From the NCBI GenBank assembly GCA_030035585.1, contig CM057481.1, positions 54,197,128 to 54,261,127 on the forward strand: a stretch of DNA of 64,000 nucleotides, in the 5' to 3' direction. Shown here piece after piece: positions 11,540 to 23,910 of the stretch. The notes beneath the pieces were generated by a model. It worked only from the letters and a program-made list of their open reading frames with translations, had not been told where the DNA came from and ran no database searches. Within the stretch, counting starts at the first letter, position 1, and each line of letters begins with the position of its first letter. Source of the DNA: Dugong dugon. Taxonomy: Eukaryota > Chordata > Mammalia > Sirenia > Dugongidae. A program made the position numbers and the translations under genes.

Positions 11540-13011
11540 GAACAGCAACAACGAAGCACTCCAATACCTTTACCTCCTGTAACATATCATTCCAAAGGAA
11601 AGATTACGATTCTCTCTAAAGGAGGGATTCTTCAGGTATGGACATAGAAAAAAATAAAATGTTCCTAATAACCTCAACTACTGAATTCTCCTACTAAGGC
11701 CTATCTCACACAACATACTGCTGTGGTTTATATTTTGCAAGACTGATGAAGACCAAAAGTTATTCATAAGCATATGTCCGTACCAATAGAAAGAAGCAGA
11801 AAATGTTAGTTTCTTGAAGCTTGACATCTTCTGACTCCCACAACCTTCTCCCACAAACCTCCAAGATTGACAGATATGTCTTTGAGTGGGAAAGAGGAAC
11901 TTTGCATGACATGGAAAACTCAGGAAAGGAAGCAAATTCTAGTATAACTTTAGAGATACCTACAGTTATCCTGATTAATCTTGTCTTATAATCACCAGCA
12001 CAAAACAGTACTTGTTAAGCCCTCAATTTCCAAACAACTTACATTAAAATTACAGTATGTCATCAAATTGGTCCTTGCCTTCGAAAATCCTGGCTCTACT
12101 TACTTTTTCTTTCAAATAACAGAACATGAAGTTCTTCAATGTTCAAAGTAGTTGTTCACAATCTCAAGTCAATGCCATGCCACAAGATAACATTACTGAA
12201 TTAAGTTGCAAGACTGGGACACGATCAACTACACAAATGTTTCTGGGTGCTGGGCCCTATTTTGTACAAGGATTCCTTTAAATATAAATTTGACCTTGAG
12301 AGTGGGGGTGTATATTCATTCAAAATTGGAGGCTGCCTTTAAGGAAGGACTCTCAGTCTTATTAGTGATGCCAACTCCTAACTTTAGCCTGAAAATTATT
12401 ATACTAGGAGAGTGCTTAGACTGTGATACTCTCTAGGCATCGGATTTTCTTTTCTTTTCCAAGATGGAGACCCCGGTTTTTATAAGACTAGACCATCATA
12501 CCAGGAAGGATGAATTTGAGACTAATAGCATATTTCAAAATCTATTGTTTGAGGAGTTTGAAAACCAAGATTCTTATTTTTAAGAAATCAGAAGAGGCGT
12601 ACTAAACTGATTACCTACTGGCAATGTGAATTTAACTGCTATACTTCACAAACACGGTATAAGCCAAAGATATTGACCAAAAACTACCCAGACAGGAGTG
12701 GGCACAAGTTCAAGATACCAACTGCGTGTCAATGTCACTCATGATTATATTACAGGACAGCCCCACTGTGGCTAAGTTGATAGGCTATCTTTTTTCAAAG
12801 CAACTATTTTGGTTATTTGACCTCATAATGGTCAATTCCAATTGACCTCTTTCCCTCTTAGAAATATTGTGTGTTGTAGTAAGGGGGGAAAAGTCTTGTT
12901 ATATAAAAGTGTGATGAAAATTTTCTGAAAATATGTATATGATCATGTGTTGATTGATTATAAACAAACAGAACGTGAGCATATATATTTATTTGTACTT
13001 CTTACTATAAT

Positions 13012-13046
13012 CATCTCCAAACAATGCAAAACAATGTTTGGAGATG
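13012..13046. repeat. Perfect 12-bp inverted repeat (hairpin)
   Basis: CATCTCCAAACA (13012-13023) and its exact reverse complement TGTTTGGAGATG (13035-13046) flank an 11-base A-rich loop. The stem does not extend further. Confidence 0.85.
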
Positions 13047-13744
13047 TGAGAAATCCAGAAGCTAGCCACAGTATTGCATCAACATGTACTAAATATACTG
13101 CATTCGTAGTATCATGAGGTAAAGAAAACAGTAAAACATCTACACTCTGCTCTCAAGGAACTTGAAGTCCAGTTTGGAGATGAGATACATCCACTAGGTG
13201 AGGAAGTTATGTATGTTCAGCACTGCCCCAGATGTTTAACTGATTGGAAGAGGGTCTTTTATACCCATTCTGCATTTGAAGGAACTGTGTTTTCTTACCC
13301 AAAGTGACTCATTTATGGATGGGGCACTGAGATTACAGTCTAGGTTAGCCTGGGACCAAATCCATCTTCCTTCCATCACAGCATGTTGGCTTTGATTAGT
13401 AAAAACAGCATTTAAAAAAATGTCACAAGGAAGGATACAGTTAAGTAAGCACCAAAGAAGTGGTAGACATTGTTGGTGAGAAATGTTTCAGAAGCAGAAA
13501 AGATCCCAGTGGAACGGGACCATGGTAGAGTAAGTCTTTGCAGTTCCTTCACCTGAAACAAATAGGGCACAATGCCAACTGGCTAGCAAGGTTACTAAAA
13601 ATATCAAATTAGAAATGTTTAAAATACCCAGTACTCATGCATATGCTCATGTATTTCGTTGTTTGTTTGATTATTAGATACCACTCCCAGGGAACTTAAG
13701 CCAAAAAGATAAGCTAAAGAGATGGTTTAGAGTAGCATTTAAGG

Positions 13745-14150
13745 CTTAAAAGTAACCTGGATCTGCAAGACTATGGAGATAGTAAACAGATTAGTGGTGC
13801 CAGAGGTTCAGGTAGACAGGTGAGGGGGATGAATAGGTATAGCATAGGATGTGTTTAGGGCAATGAAACTATTCTACATGCTATTGCAAAAGTAGATACA
13901 TGACAGTAAGCATTTGTCAAAACTCTTAGGAATTTACAACACAAAGTGTGAATCCTAAGGTAAGCTATGAACTTTAGTTAATAATAATGGATCAATATTG
14001 GTTCATCAGTTGTAACAAATGTACCACATTAATGCAAGATGTTAATAGGAGAAACTACGTGCAGGGGGAGAGGGAGCACATAGGACCTCTTTACTTTCCC
14101 CACAATTTTTTATACACCTAAAACTGCTCATAAAGTATACTTTAAAATAC
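13745..14150 (+). mobile_element. L1M 3' end
   Basis: Ordered L1M 3' UTR blocks are visible: 'agattagtggtgccagaggt', 'cagtgaa'-like 'caatgaaactattctacatg', 'atttgtcaaaactcttagga', 'tggttcatcagttgtaacaa', 'atgttaataggagaaac' and 'cctaaaactgctcataaa', then an A/T-rich tail that has grown into an (AAT)n run. Confidence 0.8.
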
Positions 14151-14152
14151 TG

Positions 14153-14174
14153 TAATAATAATAATAATAATAAG
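14153..14174 (+). repeat. (AAT)n microsatellite
   Basis: Seven AAT-type units at the tail of the L1M 3' end, a usual origin for such runs. Confidence 0.9.
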
Positions 14175-14194
14175 TAACCAGGATCTCATTTCTT

Positions 14195-14365
14195 TAACCT
14201 TATTAGCAAAGTAACTCTAGGCAGGGTTTTTAACTCTCAGTTTCTTGATGTGTAGAATAGGGTAATAATATTTAGCTTACAAGATTGTTGTATTAAACAA
14301 AATAAATATTATCATGTGAAGGTCTTAGCCTAGTACCAGGTATATAATTAAGCATTCAATACATG
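14195..14365 (+). mobile_element. MIR SINE
   Basis: Follows the MIR consensus in the sense direction: 'tttctttaacctt', 'ctctaggcagggtttttaac', 'tctcagtttcttgatgtgta', 'gggtaataatattt', then 'agattgttgtattaaa' and 'cctagtaccaggtatataa'. The 5' tRNA-like part is lost. Confidence 0.7.
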
Positions 14366-15954
14366 GGAACACTTATAATATTTTTTATAATACTGAAGAA
14401 GAGGCAGGAGTTATGAAATAGCAAGAAAGAAGACTTTGTATTGTGGGTCACAGGGGCCCATCTTTTAAAAATTAAAATCTTTTCTAGTGAAACACAATCT
14501 TGAGCTTGTACCCCAATTTTTGTACATATATATTTATATATTACATAAATATCCTTGTGAGCTAACATCTCAAGGCATTCTATTTCCAAAGGGTGGTGTC
14601 ATCATTAATGACCATAGGTATAAATCCACATTTCAAGTAGTCTTCTTCATAATTCTGATTTTTTAGCAGATTTATTCCTTACAGAGAGGCCGACACAGGG
14701 CTCATGCCCTAAACTGGAGAAGGATACTACTATAATTTCTATCATCTTCAGCTGTGGTGCCTTCACAGGAATCCCTTTACGCCACTTTTGAAAGCTAGTT
14801 TAGATACAACTAGATTATACGATCTTTAAATCTATTTAGCCAAACACAGGTAATCTGTAATATGTCAAAATATTCTGAAAGCAACTGAACAAAGGAGGTG
14901 ACCTCGTTAATCCACCCACAGTGTAGAACTCCCACCTTGAACATTTACATGATATGAACCAGGTGAGAAAGCCACTGCCCAGAAGTATACAAAATATTGG
15001 TAATGTTTCATTTCCCTCATTTATATAATTTCTAATATTTTCTTCACATGCTCCAATGGGCTATTTTGCACACCCACTCCACTTGGAGACCGCTACTATG
15101 GAAGCTGAAAACTGTTGAAGGCATTTAATCAGGATTGAGACATGACAAAGGGGGCAGGCAGAAGTTGAAGAATATTATCCAGCAGCAACGTGTAGGATAA
15201 TTTGGAGAGATGAAAGGGAAGAAACAAGAAGACCAGGTGAAAAGACCAGTTAGAATGCTTCCACTCAAGACTCTGTATAAAAGTTTGAAAAGAATAAAGT
15301 AAAATCAAGAGCCAGGTGACTTCTATCTTTCTCCTCAACCATCTTGCATTAAGGTGATGTTTTCTTCTGTTATATAAGAATGACTGTAGCAGTTACAGTA
15401 ACACATCTAGACATGACAACTTCCAGTGAAGAAAAGTAAACAATTAAAAATTCTTCTCATAAGTCTTTTTAAAATTATATACTTGTTTTTTATGATTTAA
15501 CTGTTTCATTTGATTTTATTGTGATTTGATTTTAATTGTTTTTAATTAAAATTTTCAAGAGAAGCCTATCTTCCTTAGAAGTCCCCCTCACATCTCTTTG
15601 GAAGGATTGGGTCACATGCCTCTGCTCTAGGTGCAAAGGAGGATGGGAAAATGAGTATACAGCATTTCAGCCTCCAAACTGGAAACCAGTTCTGTCAACA
15701 AGGAAGGAGTGGGTAATGGCTGTTATGAGGCAATATTTGAAGCAAGAGGTTAAAGGATGGAAGCCATGGGAATAAGAGAAAAAGGTACCCTGAAAAGTTA
15801 GGATTTAGAGGAATTTGTAACCAAGTAGGACAGCCTAAATGAGGATGACAGGACAATGAAAAATGGCTTCACGTTTCCGAGGTTAAGTGATCGAGGACAG
15901 ATAATAACCTTGACAAAACAGAGAACACAGCAGGATCCACCACATCCAAGCGTA
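14366..15954. other. No gene or nameable repeat seen
   Basis: AT-rich. The frames at 14356-14589 and 15129-15338 (minus) and 15536-15775 (plus) look random: no splice borders, no familiar residues. Confidence 0.4.
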
Positions 15955-16070
15955 TTATTACTCATAGCAATACCTACTAGATTTATTAAGCATTTACACA
16001 GTGCCAGACACTGTGCTAAGTGCCCCATGGTCCCATTTAATTCTCACTGTAATCCAATTAATAAACATAT
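15955..16070 (-). mobile_element. MIR SINE fragment
   Basis: 'atttattaagcatttacaca', 'gtgccagacactgtgctaag' and 'ttaattctcactgtaatcc' give the antisense MIR 3' half. Confidence 0.75.
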
Positions 16071-19000
16071 TTTAAGTAACTTTTTTTTTTTTCCCCCGGA
16101 AAAGATAAGTCATTCAGTTTGGAGCATAGAGGACACCTGGATACCTAAAAGAAAGTGTGGCTTGCAGCCAGTATGAGGATTGGAGGGAGGTGCCTGGCAG
16201 ACATTCAGAAGGCGCTTAAACTAGGAACAGGCCACTAGCCTGGAGCACCAAGGAGGGAAATAAACAGAGTCATTTCAACATCTCAAATGAATTCTGCAAT
16301 AGTCTATTTTTATGAGTGTTTCAGTGAAGCAAAAACAAAACACAAATGTGAACCGAACTTCTGGTAATAGTACTTGGGTTCCCAAACACTTCTTCACTGT
16401 GTAGTTTGAATTAAAGAAAGTAATTCTAAAATGTCTGCTTAGTTGGCTTACATTGCTGTGTCCTTCCCTTTGAATATTTGTACAATGAAAGAGAAAGCAA
16501 TACTGTGAAAAGATTCACATTTATGTGAACAATGGAGCCTTTCATTTCTAGATCATTCATATGATCTATCAATACTGAATTTACAAATGCCCCACTTGCC
16601 TTTTTCTGCACATATAGTAGTGACATAGTAATTTAATTGCGAAGTTACTGTACCAAATCTCATGAGGTTTTCCAAAAACCTCGCACTAATGCCATTTTGT
16701 TGCATTAACTTTTATAATCTCCTGGCACTTGATCAATTCTAAATTGTTCTATTATCTGAATATGACGGTTTTCTGTGAACAGAAGCAAATGGACCTTTAT
16801 TTCCTTAATACTTCAATAGTAGCATAGATAAAGGGCATGGATGCAAATTATCTGACAACTATGTAGAAATAAAAATAACTTTATTCTATCGTTTATATAA
16901 ACAGGCTGCTTAGAAAGGTTTAAGTAGGTGAATTTTACATTCTAAAATGGCCAAACACACTTCCCTGGCGAGATTTATGTGTGCAGACTTGGTGGCTTTA
17001 TTTTCAGCAACAGTGCCTTGAATTTTCTACCTTATCTACCAGAAAGTACAGTGAGGTGTCGAGTGCTATGTGGAATGCTTAAGTCTAAAATAGACTGAAT
17101 AAATTGGATTTGTGGGGGAGGCGAAATCTAGGGTCTGATATCAGGTGGCCCCAAGTCTTGTTTGATAAGAAGGAGACAGAAAACACACATTTCTCCCCCT
17201 CGGGAGTCCCATAACGTGATAAGCTCTACCCGTCCACTAGTGTTAGATCATCTACCAGTGCCAATTACTTCATAGGACTAGATTTTGATGGACCAGGTAG
17301 GAGGGTTGACAGCCGTAGGAAATCATGCATTGGAGAGACAATAGAGAAGAGTGATGGAAATAAACATAATGTTACGGAAGAAATTCCTGACAAGTAGGAT
17401 GAGATTCACAGACACATTTACACATTTTTCAGATCTCCTGCATTGAAGTATTTGTATTTTGTCTAAGATGAAGAAAGCGTCAATGTTTGGATCTTCATTT
17501 TCTCAAGATTTACTCTATCATAGGACAGTTATGCATACTAATCGAAATAAGGCTAAATTGATTGAAATATGTAACTTCTTAACTTGTCCTAATTTAAACG
17601 TAACTAGGTTCTATATTCACTTATAAGCTTATGAAATCTTATAGAATGAATCGCCTTAATTCATTTTCCATTACTTTAATCATTCAGATTTTATATAGCA
17701 AGTGGCTTTTTGTAGTATTTTCTACACAAATTCAATTATTAGTTTAGATTCTAATCAGAATGTTTTATTGAGATAGGAAATTATGGTATTAAATTAACCA
17801 TTTATTGTAATTTACCATTATACTTATATTTAATTACAAAGCCAAAACATCTTCCCCCTTACAGATGACCTAGTTACTTTTAAACAAACAGAATTTACTC
17901 AAATAGCATACTATTACAGTACAGAAGTATCAACTACAGTACATAAACAACTATTTGTAAGTTGATGAAAACATTGTAAATGAAAGAATGATTCAATGAA
18001 TAAATAAGCAGATGTGGTAATACAGAGGAAAAAATGTTGGGCTTTTTCCTCCTTTGGTTATTTTCCGATAATCTCTCTTAACTATAAAAGACCTCAGGAA
18101 ACTTAAACACTATATTCAATGTTATTATATAAAGACAAATACAGGTATACCACAAAGATAAAGACAGCTTGTCTGAATATGCCATTTAATGTTAATTGTT
18201 CATTTCAATTTTCATGTACATCATATCACTAATATGCACTCAAAGTTCTATAACTAATTATAGAAAAAGGTACGTGGGTTTTGAAAGATTTAGATCAACT
18301 ATCAGTTCATCGTTAAGATTTTAAATGATGTGACTTTTAAAAATGTAAAAACATATTTAATATTATAGGTAATTGTTTGCATCACTTTTGCAGGTTCTCT
18401 TAAAGTTTATATATTTTTTTGAATTAGGCTTACTATTGGCTAATATTAATTTGGGAATTTATTTACTTATTAACAAATTATTCTCTTTTATGAAACAGAG
18501 TTATGAGTCCTTTTTCACATTGGGATCAAGTTTCATAGCTGTCTTTTTATGTAGACTTAGATTATGTTTTTTCTTGAATTTTTGACCTTTAAATATTTAG
18601 TATCTTCCTCTTCATATAAAATTATTTCAGGATCTACCAATACTTGATGAGTATATGGAGTATATCTAGGTGGTTTTTGGTAATTTATAAAATACAAGGA
18701 TGAAAGTTTCTACCCTAAATATTTCTCATTATTCAATTAGAAGACTTTCATTTCATTGACATTTTGGAGAAATTTCAAATAAGAAAACCATGAGAGTAAA
18801 TTTCTTAGTTGTTACTCCAAAAAACCAAAACAAACAAAAAAACCCACAAACAAACCAAAACAAGGTAAAATCTGTAAAATGTTTTCTAACATGCAATTTT
18901 CCTTTAATCTCAGATAATGTGTCTACAAATGAGTTTCATGAACTATGCTATACCTTGTATTATATTTTTTTCTCTCTTAGACAATGTTTTCTATTTCCTG

Positions 19001-19790
19001 TTTCCAGTATTTTGGAATCATTAAAATTTTTCTGTTAAAACAAAATTTTTGTGTGTGGAAGTTATATTTTCAATTATACAAGCCCCTAATTGTTTTTTCT
19101 ATGATACAATACTTTCACAATACTGTTGCACAAATTCTTATTGGGATTCAAAATGTAGGATCAGGTTACTACTAATTGATTAATGCAACCAGACATAAAT
19201 TGAGTTATAAACCTCTATTACAGCACATAGCAATTCAGTAGTGTTTAGATAAATTGAGTGAAATGGCTTAACTATGAAACGACTCACAGAGAAAAATTTT
19301 TTAGAGTTTTTGAGTTAAAAAAATAACAAAGGTAAGTGTTAACAGAGCTTTAAAAATCTAACAATTTATCAAAGACATTAAGGTTAATCCTTCCATTTAA
19401 TTGATAGTTTCTACTGAAATGCTTAAGGAGTTCTGTTTTTTTCTTTAATTCTAAATACTTTAGAAAGTTTATTGCTATTATTATTTTAATATAAGGAATG
19501 AATATGATTGAATATATGAAGCAACTGATTGCCTAAAACTGACAGTAAAGATACAGTGTAAGTATAAGAAAGTAATTTCTTTTAATACCATTCAGATGAT
19601 TAAGTCGTTAGTAAATATGACCACTCTTTAAAACAATAGTAGAATAAATACCTTAATTGTCAGAAACAAGTTTGGATACTTGATTTCATTTCAGATGGCC
19701 TTTGTTCCAGCCTCTGCCAAGAACCTAGACATACTACTCCCTGGTTATAAAACTAGGTACTAGACCATTGAAAAAAATATTAAAACAGTA
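16071..19790. other. AT-rich stretch, nothing recognised
   Basis: About 3.7 kb of strongly AT-rich sequence with many short T and A runs. The small open frames (16426-16626, 18373-18585, 18790-19038, 18984-19175) are rich in Phe, Leu, Lys and Asn as expected from base composition. No exon, promoter or intact repeat was found. Confidence 0.4.
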
Positions 19791-19794
19791 GACT

Positions 19795-20005
19795 TTTATA
19801 ATCTATGAGTGCAAGCTCTGTAGTCTGGCTCAGTCACCTCATGGCTGTGTTACTTTTAGCTCTCACAACCTTAGTTCTGTATCCTACAAAACGAAGATGC
19901 TGATAGCATCTATTTATAAGATTTCAGAGAGGAGTACATGAAGTAAAGCACAAAAAGAGCTTAGCTCAGTGCCTTACTGCATATTTGTAATGGTAATAGA
20001 CTGGT
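19795..20005 (+). mobile_element. MIR SINE
   Basis: MIR sense order: 'gagtgcaagctctgtagtct', 'cctcatggctgtgttac', 'gatgctgatagcatctattt', 'agagaggagtacatgaa', 'gagcttagctcagtgcctta'. The match is worn but continuous. Confidence 0.65.
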
Positions 20006-20034
20006 GATGAATTCTCTCAGCTTTTGCATCTCTA

Positions 20035-20885
20035 AAAAGTATTTCACATTAATTTTTGAAAAATATTTTTGCTAGGTATAGATTTGAAGTCACTTCTTTC
20101 TTTCAATGTTTAAAAAAAGTCACACCACTGTTTTCTAGGTTGCATTGTTTGTAATGATATATCTGCAGTCATTTTTCTTTGAAAAACATTTTATACTGGA
20201 GTTTCATGTATTCCTTTACATATTGTTTGCCATTGTTCTAGGACACAGTTATTTAGAAAACACTTTGATCCTTTGGTAGGTTTCTTCCAATCTTTGTTCA
20301 ATGATTTAGAACAGCTTTTAGTATAGGACTCACTTATCGGTATTACTGGGGCAATACCCTTCCTAAGACTTGCTTAATATCCAGTACGGTAGGTATTTTC
20401 ACTTTGGCTGTGGGAACAAAACTATTCCTGGCTCCAGCTCTTTCTGTTCTGTTCTAGTGGTCTTTCCTGGAGTCTGGTGTTTCCTTACATGTATACACTG
20501 GTCAGTAGTCAGCTGAAGACTGGAGGGAAATCTTTTGCTCTTTGTGCCACCCTTTCCTTTCCAGTACCCTGCTTATGAATTCTGTCTACCTTTGCTTCCC
20601 TGTACTCTGTCTCCTCAACTCTGTTAGACTATTGGGCTCTCTTTAGGTTTCCCAGCCTGCACTGAACCTGTAAACTCTCTCTAGGCAGTAAGTTAGGGCA
20701 ATGATAAGGCTTATCTCACGTTTTCCTTCTGTCAAGATCATTGTCCTGTTCTGTCTATTGTCCAATGTCTGATAACTATAGTTTTTATATAATTGTCTGG
20801 GTTTTTTTTTTTTTTTTTAGTTGTTTCAGGCGGGAGGGTAAATTCAGTCCTTCTTACTTCCTTATGGCTTCAAGTCCAAGTCCCT
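20035..20885 (-). mobile_element. L1M 5' portion (ORF1 end and 5' UTR remnants)
   Basis: 'ttgctaggtatagatttgaa' and 'ttcaatgtttaaaaaaagtc', then 'ttctaggttgcattgtttg', resemble the antisense of L1 ORF1 ('aggtatagaattct... cattgtttctg'). The far end 'gttgtttcaggcgggagggt' with 'aaattcagtcc' resembles the antisense of the L1M 5' UTR start. A 17-T run (20802-20818) interrupts it. No reading frame remains. Confidence 0.55.
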
Positions 20886-21295
20886 TATAACATACTTCAT
20901 AGATGTTATTATTAATATAAGTAATAATAATCAGATATCTACGTAACATCTGAAAATGGCAAAACAACTTTCATGCATGACTGTCTTGCCCTCATGACAT
21001 AACCCACATGTCTTCTGAATATCCATTCATGAGGTAATTGAATAACAGAAATAAAGGTAATGCAATCATATATGACACAGGAAGAAAAGAATGTCCAAAA
21101 TATGGCAAAAGGGGGAAGAAGAACGCACGGAAGGATAAAAACTCTGGTATAACACTTTCGGCCTCTCAAGTATCTGTGCAGGCCATAAGAAGCAACCACT
21201 GCACTGAACATTGTACTTCAGTGTCACGAACTTCTGTACTGTCAAGTCAAAAAGAAAATTTGCTGTCTATACAGAGAGAAAAAGAAGATGGCATA
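20886..21295. other. Unassigned stretch
   Basis: No repeat recognised. Overlapping open frames on both strands (20939-21211 minus, 21038-21370 plus) lack supporting splice signals. Confidence 0.35.
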
Positions 21296-21496
21296 ACAAC
21301 AACAGCTACTAACACAAAGTATTTCTTATGTTCTAGGCACTTAACATTTATTAATCATTTAATCCTATAATGACATTAAAATCTGAATACTATCATCATC
21401 TCCATTTAATAGATGAGGAAACTGCAGCATAGGGAAGTTGAGTAACTTGCCTAAAGTTTCATAACTAATAAGTGATACAGCTGGGATTTCAAACGC
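21296..21496 (-). mobile_element. MIR SINE
   Basis: Antisense MIR with good preservation: 'aacaacagctactaac', 'ttcttatgttctaggcactt', 'catttaatcctataatg', 'atagatgaggaaactgcagc', 'aagttgagtaacttgcctaa', 'agtgatacagctgggatttc'. Confidence 0.85.
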
Positions 21497-21560
21497 ATCA
21501 TTTGGGGGCTTATGAAGAATCTCCACCAAATTGCGAAAGTTACACTCTGAGGATTGAGAA

Positions 21561-21651
21561 GAAAGAAAGGGAGGGAGGGAGGGAAGAAGGGAGAGAAGGA
21601 AAAGAGGAGAAAGGAAGGGAAGGAGGGAGGAAGGGAGAAAGGAGAGAAAGA
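21561..21651 (+). repeat. Purine-only (GGAA/GGGA)n tract
   Basis: About 90 bases are almost entirely A and G on the plus strand. The section at 21569-21583 is four GGG runs separated by single A. The long Lys/Arg/Glu/Gly frames on plus and Ser/Pro/Phe/Leu frames on minus across it come from this composition and are not genes. Confidence 0.9.
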
Positions 21652-22087
21652 ACACATTAGAAATGAGATTAGAAATTCACAGATTTCAAAGATGCTCTGC
21701 AATTGTGCCAACATCAAGAAGATCAGAGTGTGGTTGAAATCAAATCAATTTTGGTAAGGCTTTGAGAATAGTACTAGGAAAGCAAAAGTGAGAAGATGTA
21801 TTAAAAAAAAGTTGTAACAACCAACTGGATTATAAATATATGAGGAAAAATTGTCCGACAGAAGGATGGATGTTATATAGACCTAGAAGGATGGAAAACA
21901 ATGGGATTTTTCAGATATTTTAGGCTTATCCAGGCCATGCCAAGATGGCAGTGGTAGCCTGGTCTGTTTGCAGAGATAGGAGCTGAAGGCTAACAGAGAT
22001 GGCTACACTCTCCTAATGAACCTTCAATTCTCTTTGCTAAATTTATATGCTCACCATTAATTTATTCATTCCACTCCCTCTTCTAGA

Positions 22088-22255
22088 ACCTTGATACTCA
22101 AAGTGTGGCCTTTGGACCAGCAGCATGGACTCTACTTGTAAGCTTGTTGGAAATTGCAGAATCTTGGGCCCTATTCGATACCTCCTGAGTCAGTTACTGC
22201 ATTTTAACAAAGCCCAGGTGATTCTTCGTGTACATTAAATAGTGGGACCTGGGGA
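22088..22255 (+). mobile_element. MER5A (hAT-Charlie MITE)
   Basis: Consensus features in order: 'atactcaaagtgtggccttt', 'ggaccagcagcatgga', 'acttgtaagcttgttggaaa', 'ttgcagaatcttgggcccta', 'tcctgagtcagttactgcat', 'ttttaacaaagcccaggtga' and 'ttcttcgtgtacattaaa'. It is nearly full length for this short non-autonomous element. Confidence 0.85.
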
Positions 22256-22289
22256 TGGAAGGACAACAATATAGATAACATCCATGCCC

Positions 22290-22355
22290 ACCCCTCCACC
22301 ACCACTTTGTTCACCCTTGTATCCCCAGGATCTAGCACATAATAGATGGTCATCA
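22290..22355 (+). mobile_element. L2 LINE 3' end fragment
   Basis: 'ttgttcacccttgtatcccc', 'aggatctagcacataataga' and 'tggtcatcac' match the L2 3' terminal block. A T-run follows. Confidence 0.6.
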
Positions 22356-22687
22356 CACCTTTTTTTTTTTTTTAATGAACTATGGTTATTATTACTCACA
22401 AGGCATTCACTGACCACCTCAACTCATAGTATGCTCTCTCTCTGCTAAAATCCTACAGAATTATTGAATGTGTCTCCCACCTGGCACTAATTCTATTCTG
22501 CCATGTCTTGTTTGTTGGTTTTCCTGCACATGCACATTTGTACGTGAACATCTCTCCAACTGGAGCAAAACCTCCCTGGTTTTGGTGATGGTAGTACCAG
22601 ATTATTTATACTTTCCTTAGACTAGCCCCTTAAACAGCTGGTTATATTCAAAAGGTATCTATAACATCGATACTAAAGCAAACTAAA

Positions 22688-22855
22688 AAAAGCCTGGATG
22701 CTGTAGGGTGTAATGAAGAAAGTACGAGGTTAGATATCAAGCAGACCTGGGGTCAACTCTGACTGCCAGTATTTCTTGGCAGTTTGTGTTCGTTAACCCT
22801 TCTGAGCCTCAGGTTCCTAATCTTTAAAATGGAGACAGTGGTACATTTGAGAATC
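22688..22855 (+). mobile_element. MIR SINE
   Basis: Sense MIR: 'agaaagtacgaggttagata', 'gacctggggtcaactctgac', 'cttggcagtttgtgttcgtt', 'aacccttctgagcctcaggt' and 'aatctttaaaatggagacag'. Confidence 0.75.
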
Positions 22856-22867
22856 TAGAGTTTCCCT

Positions 22868-23095
22868 GTAAAAAACAAAACTAAACCAGTTTTCATTGAG
22901 TCCACCTCAACCCCTGATGGCCTCATATGTATCAGAGTAAATACTGCACCATAGTCATAGAGTTTCCAATGGCTGTGATCTTTTGGAAGCAGATTGCCAG
23001 GCTTTTCTTCCAAGGAGTCTCTAGGTGGATTTGAACTGTCATCTGTTCAGTTAGCAGTGAGAATGGTAACCGTTTGTATCACCCAGGGACTCCAG
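22868..23095 (-). mobile_element. AfroSINE, near full length, diverged
   Basis: Antisense order: an A-rich start, body remnant 'atagagtttccaatggctg', 'gcttttcttccaaggagtct', then the head 'gtggatttgaactgtcatc' and 'gtatcacccagggactcc'. An extra central section (22900-22970) is more diverged. Confidence 0.75.
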
Positions 23096-23369
23096 TTTCC
23101 ATACACACATATTTAAGCAGGTAGTGCTATTGCTGATTGGCTAATTCTGTTTTTCTTCCTTTGGAATTTAAGTTCCAGATATGAAATAATAGTACAGAAA
23201 CAGATTACTAAGCCATAAACCAGGTAAGGACATTAAATATTTTTGTTTTAGTCATGTGTAAGCAGAAAGGAAAGATATAAGATTGTCATTTTGTCTGAGC
23301 ACCTATTTTTAAAGAGAGTTTAATAGTTCAGACAAAACTTCCTTTATATTGACGAAGTGGCGTTTTTAT

Positions 23370-23514
23370 TTTTTATTTATTTATGTTTTTAAATTGTACT
23401 TCAGATGGAGGTTTACAGAATAAATCATTTCTCATTAAACAGTCAGTACACATATTGTTTTATGACATCAGTTAACAGCCCCGCGATGTGTCAACACTCC
23501 CTTCTCGACCTCGG
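23370..23514 (-). mobile_element. Short L1 3' end
   Basis: The last 145 bp of the same L1 family as the large copy: 'aattgtacttcagatggagg', 'tttacagaataaatcatttc', 'tcattaaacagtcagtacac', 'cccttctcgacctcgg'. A T-rich tail precedes it. Confidence 0.85.
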
Positions 23515-23740
23515 AGGACATTTTGTTTTTTTTGGGTGAAATCATACATAGCCAAAGATACATCATTTCAAAAATTTCTACATGTCCAATTCAGTGACAT
23601 CGATTACATTCTTCCAGTTGTGCTGCTATTCTCACTAACCTTTTCCAAATGATTCCATCACCATTATCTTCAACTCACTGTCCCCTAGGCTTCCCATCAA
23701 ACCTTTGGAGTTGCTGTTGTCAATTTGATCTCATATTGAT
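23515..23740 (-). mobile_element. Older L1M 3' end
   Basis: 'gtgaaatcatacatagcc', 'cattacattcttccagttg'-like text (23607-23620), 'ttcaactcactgtcccctag', 'gttgctgttgtcaatttgat'. The same block order occurs at 47880-48110. It lies between two younger L1 ends. Confidence 0.7.
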
Positions 23741-23910
23741 AACTCTTTTTTTTTTTTTTTTTTTTGTACCTTAGATGAAGGTTTACAGAACAAACAGTTT
23801 CTCATTAAATAGTTAGTACACACATTGCCCTATGACAATGGTTAAACAACCCCACAACAGTGTCAACACTGTCCCTTCACAACCTTGGGTTCCCTATCAC
23901 CAGCTTAGAA
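23741..23910 (-). mobile_element. Short L1 3' end
   Basis: A run of about 22 T (the tail), then 'gtaccttagatgaaggttta', 'cagaacaaacagtttctcat', 'aacactgtcccttcacaacc', 'ttgggttccctatcaccagc', matching the 3' end of the large L1. Confidence 0.85.

Larger units (their letters stand above)
10986..13740. other. Long stretch without a recognisable gene or repeat
   Basis: AT-rich and apparently single copy. It contains a CT/CA microsatellite (11511-11539) and a perfect short inverted repeat (13012-13046). Open frames such as 11678-11935 (minus) and 12206-12436 (plus) have no flanking splice signals or residue patterns that make them convincing. Confidence 0.4.

Noticed and set aside
21365..21757. 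Overlapping Ser/Pro/Phe-rich (minus) and Lys/Arg/Glu/Gly-rich (plus) frames
   Set aside because: They come from the purine microsatellite and flanking MIR; not coding.
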